Source of the DNA: Bacteroidota bacterium
GTDB taxonomy: Bacteria; Bacteroidota; Ignavibacteria; UBA10030; F1-140-MAGs086
DNA: 8,061 bases
Reading direction: 5' to 3'
Assembly: GCA_005792205.1 (NCBI GenBank)
Contig: SXSO01000127.1
Span: forward strand, 1-8,061
Shown: piece by piece, positions 6,858-8,061 of the stretch
Layout of the letters: every line of letters begins with the position of its first letter
Numbering within the stretch: position 1 is the stretch's first letter
Made by a program: the position numbers and the translations under genes
The notes under the pieces: model-generated
The model's database searches: none
What the model saw: the letters and a program-made list of their open reading frames with translations, nothing else
What the model was told of the DNA's origin: nothing

Positions 6858-6960
6858 TGAGTAGTATTTATTTGTCCAAATCGTTATTTGGAGAATAGTT
6901 TGGAACGGAAAATTTTTCCGTTCTATTGTCCAAAAGTGGAAAAATTTTCCTATTTACTCA
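6858..6960. other. Three-hairpin structured element between convergent genes
   Basis: Within 103 nt lie three perfect hairpins. H1 is TCCAAAT (6875-6881), loop CGTT, ATTTGGA (6886-6892). H2 is GAACGGAA (6903-6910), loop AATTT, TTCCGTTC (6916-6923). H3 is GGAAAA (6938-6943), A6944, TTTTCC (6945-6950). An outer pair TGAGTA (6858-6863) / TACTCA (6955-6960) could close all three into a cloverleaf. TTGTCCAAA also occurs twice (6872-6880, 6926-6934). None of the hairpins is followed by a proper T tract on either strand, so they are poor classical terminators, although the place, downstream of two converging transcripts, suits bidirectional termination or 3'-end protection. A mobile-element end or a small structured RNA is the alternative. 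The repeats are seen directly; the function is inferred. Confidence 0.4.
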
Positions 6961-6972
6961 GTTTTACTATCC

Positions 6973-7024
6973 GTAAACCACTTTACATGTAATATAAACG
7001 ACTGGACACTACATGTAAACGACT
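6973..7024 (+). repeat. Three direct repeats RTAAACSACT at exact 21-nt spacing
   Basis: GTAAACCACT (6973-6982), ATAAACGACT (6994-7003) and GTAAACGACT (7015-7024) start exactly 21 nt apart, two turns of B-DNA, as expected for an array of protein-binding sites on one DNA face. A second motif, TACATGTAA with the ACATGT palindrome, is interleaved at 6984-6992 and 7010-7018. The array lies just after the three-hairpin element and downstream of both convergent gene sets, so an operator for a flanking promoter is not the obvious reading. Iteron-like or recombinase-binding repeats, or leftovers of tandem duplication, are possible. The 21-nt period also equals 7 codons, but I see no open frame that would make this coding. 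Confidence 0.45.
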
Positions 7025-7079
7025 TTTTCGGACCGAAACGGGATTTTTTTCTATTTCAATGTTTGTGGAAGTTACTATT

Positions 7080-7526
7080 TTAAAATTCCAAAGTATGTAC
7101 CAACTCGTCATTGATTTTTTCTAAGTCCATCAGAACTTTTTTTCGTCTCGGTTTGCCGTCAGAGTTGCGAAAATCTTGTTGAAATGAACCACACTTCACA
7201 AGCGTCTTATCAGTTATTTCAATGAATGAAATTTGTTGCAAATCAAATTCCACTTTTCTCAATCTTGACCATGCTCCTCTTGCAATTCTTTCTTTTGTGT
7301 AATCAGATAATCCGCCTTTAATTTTTTCGTGCCACTTTTGAAAAGTTCTTTTCTCATCATTGTATTCTACTTTCCCGAGAGCAAGTAACAGCGAGACTTT
7401 TCCGTATTCTTTGATTGCATTTGCAATCGCTTCACTATCGTTCACAATTATTTGATGACTGCTTGTATTCGTAGCGTGATGCTTTAAAGTCAAAAGGAAT
7501 TTTATAAAATCCGTCAAACGAAACAT
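7080..7526 (-). CDS. Hypothetical protein, 148 residues
   Basis: I do not recognise this family. ATG at 7526 starts MFRLTDFIKFLLTLKHHATN; a TTG nine codons upstream (7553) could extend it to 157 residues, but ATG is preferred. The sequence looks soluble and mixed charged, with no signal peptide: helical stretches around 20-45 (SEAIANAIKEYGKVSLLLAL), a basic segment with Trp (TFQKWHEKI, then ERIARGAWSRLRKVEF around 80-95), and a C-terminal charged helix. The basic, aromatic-rich middle could contact nucleic acid, which is only a hint. It is the last gene of the leftward group; its start is 37 nt after the stop of the preceding 75-residue gene. Local GC is about 35%, above the roughly 30% of the operon to the left, so recent acquisition is possible. 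No terminator with a T run follows it. Confidence 0.6.
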   Translation of the reverse strand: MFRLTDFIKFLLTLKHHATNTSSHQIIVNDSEAIANAIKEYGKVSLLLALGKVEYNDEKRTFQKWHEKIKGGLSDYTKERIARGAWSRLRKVEFDLQQISFIEITDKTLVKCGSFQQDFRNSDGKPRRKKVLMDLEKINDELVHTLEF

Positions 7527-7562
7527 TATGGTAACGAGGAGTTTGAAATTCAAAAATGTCTT

Positions 7563-7790
7563 TCAAATTATTTTTGACAAACTGATATTATACCCGTAAT
7601 CATTATTAAGAACAGCAAAAAAACTTTTTGCATTTTCTTTTTCTGTTTCAATAATCAATTCTAAAGACTTATGAGTTTCAAGAACATCGTGCAAAATAAT
7701 TTTATCACCTTCAGAACAAGCATAATCAATTAGTATTTCTTTATGCTCATCAGAAATTTGATTTTTAGATTTTATTTTTATTGTCCACAT
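7563..7790 (-). CDS. Hypothetical protein, 75 residues
   Basis: Small soluble protein of unknown family. It starts MWTIKIKSKNQISDEHKEIL at ATG 7790 and stops at TGA 7563-7565. The pattern of alternating strands and helices (strand WTIKIK, helix DEHKEILIDYA, strand KIILHDV, strand SLELIIET, helix NAKSFFAVLN, strand NISLSKI) suggests one compact alpha-beta domain with a ferredoxin/ACT-like order, by eye only. Its start is 3 nt after the stop of the upstream gene on the same strand, so the two are almost certainly cotranscribed and probably translationally coupled. Such short alpha-beta partners beside a DNA-binding protein can be regulators, antitoxins or accessory subunits, but nothing in the residues decides between these. 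Confidence 0.6.
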   Translation of the reverse strand: MWTIKIKSKNQISDEHKEILIDYACSEGDKIILHDVLETHKSLELIIETEKENAKSFFAVLNNDYGYNISLSKII

Positions 7791-7793
7791 AAT

Positions 7794-8061
7794 TCAAGAA
7801 GTTAAAAACCAAATTTGGTTCCCACGTTTTCCACTGTTATTGATAACTCCTTTTTTCTTTAGTGAGAATTGTGCACTTCTTACAGAATGTTTCCAAAGTT
7901 TTCCAAAATGCTGTCCATTGATTACTCTGTCAATTATGTCATCACAAATATCCGAATGAATTTCTTGAATAGAATTATTTAATTCGTCTGTTGTTAATTG
8001 TTTGTGTTTTGATAACAAATAAACAATCGTATTGGAAAAAATTTCATTAATCGTTTTACCC
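7794..8061 (-). CDS. C-terminal part of a protein with a possible winged-helix domain (5' truncated by window edge)
   Basis: The frame is open to the right edge of the window (88 whole codons from 8060 to 7797, TGA at 7794-7796), so the real start lies outside; the in-frame TTG at 8018 has no reason to be the start. The visible part reads as helix NEIFSNTIVYLLSKH, then QLTTDELNNSIQEIH, then WKHSVRSAQFSLKKKGVI, then a short wing with KRGNQIWFLTS at the end. This helix, TTDEL helix, VR.A...LKKKG recognition helix and RG..W.LT wing is the layout of winged helix domains such as Mrr_N-type and the C-terminal modules of several restriction enzymes. The match is by remembered pattern and is weak evidence. 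It is the first visible gene of a leftward group of three with a 3-nt gap to the next. Confidence 0.6.
   Translation of the reverse strand, partial: GKTINEIFSNTIVYLLSKHKQLTTDELNNSIQEIHSDICDDIIDRVINGQHFGKLWKHSVRSAQFSLKKKGVINNSGKRGNQIWFLTS

Noticed and set aside
6858..7024. CRISPR array
   Set aside because: Repeats are only about 10 nt, the 21-nt period leaves no room for spacers, and no cas genes are present.
7026..7050. Small hairpin TTTCG-GAC-CGAAA followed by a T run at 7044-7050 as a plus-strand terminator
   Set aside because: Only a 5-bp stem with the T tract 5 nt beyond it, and 200 nt after the operon's last stop; too weak to call.
8016..8018. TTG at 8018 as the start of a complete 74-residue gene
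   Set aside because: The frame continues open with plausible helical sequence to the window edge, so the gene is truncated rather than starting here.

Overview
The window comes from a low-GC bacterium (hand counts of two 420-base blocks gave about 30% GC in the left part and 35% near the right end). The start codons I checked by eye in the plus-strand operon have no Shine-Dalgarno-like GGAGG upstream. That habit, with this gene content (complex I subunit, MIP18-type Fe-S factor, biotin-dependent acyl-CoA carboxylase), fits the Bacteroidota/Ignavibacteria group best. The phylum is inference, because no rRNA or marker gene is present.

Left edge (1-242): the C-terminal 47 residues of a plus-strand gene, possibly a 6-phosphofructokinase, end at 146. 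A clean intrinsic terminator follows at 169-195, then a 19-nt AT-rich palindrome just upstream of the next gene.

Central operon (243-6829, plus strand): nuoN (complex I membrane subunit), a bifunctional NAD(P)HX epimerase/dehydratase, a VanZ-like membrane protein, a MIP18/DUF59 Fe-S assembly factor, a candidate 34-residue very basic small ORF, a short-chain-type acyl-CoA dehydrogenase, and a methylcrotonyl-CoA-carboxylase-type carboxyltransferase beta subunit. Neighbours overlap by 4-8 nt or lie 1-4 nt apart, so they are probably one transcript with translational coupling. A plausible theme is catabolic acyl-CoA oxidation feeding a respiratory chain, with NADH repair and Fe-S assembly as support. 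The biotin carboxylase/BCCP subunit and the other nuo genes are not here.

Convergent intergenic region (6830-7079): 250 nt without a gene but unusually rich in structure. A 103-nt stretch can fold into three hairpins closed by a 6-bp outer inverted repeat. Right after it lie three direct repeats (RTAAACSACT) at exactly 21-nt spacing, interleaved with two TACATGTAA copies.

Right edge (7080-8061, minus strand): three tightly packed genes read leftward toward the operon. They are the C-terminal part of a protein with a possible winged-helix domain (cut by the window edge), a 75-residue unknown and a 148-residue unknown. I do not recognise the two unknowns. The slightly higher GC and the lack of familiar families suggest accessory cargo. 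The structured intergenic region plus this cassette is the part most likely to hold something undescribed.
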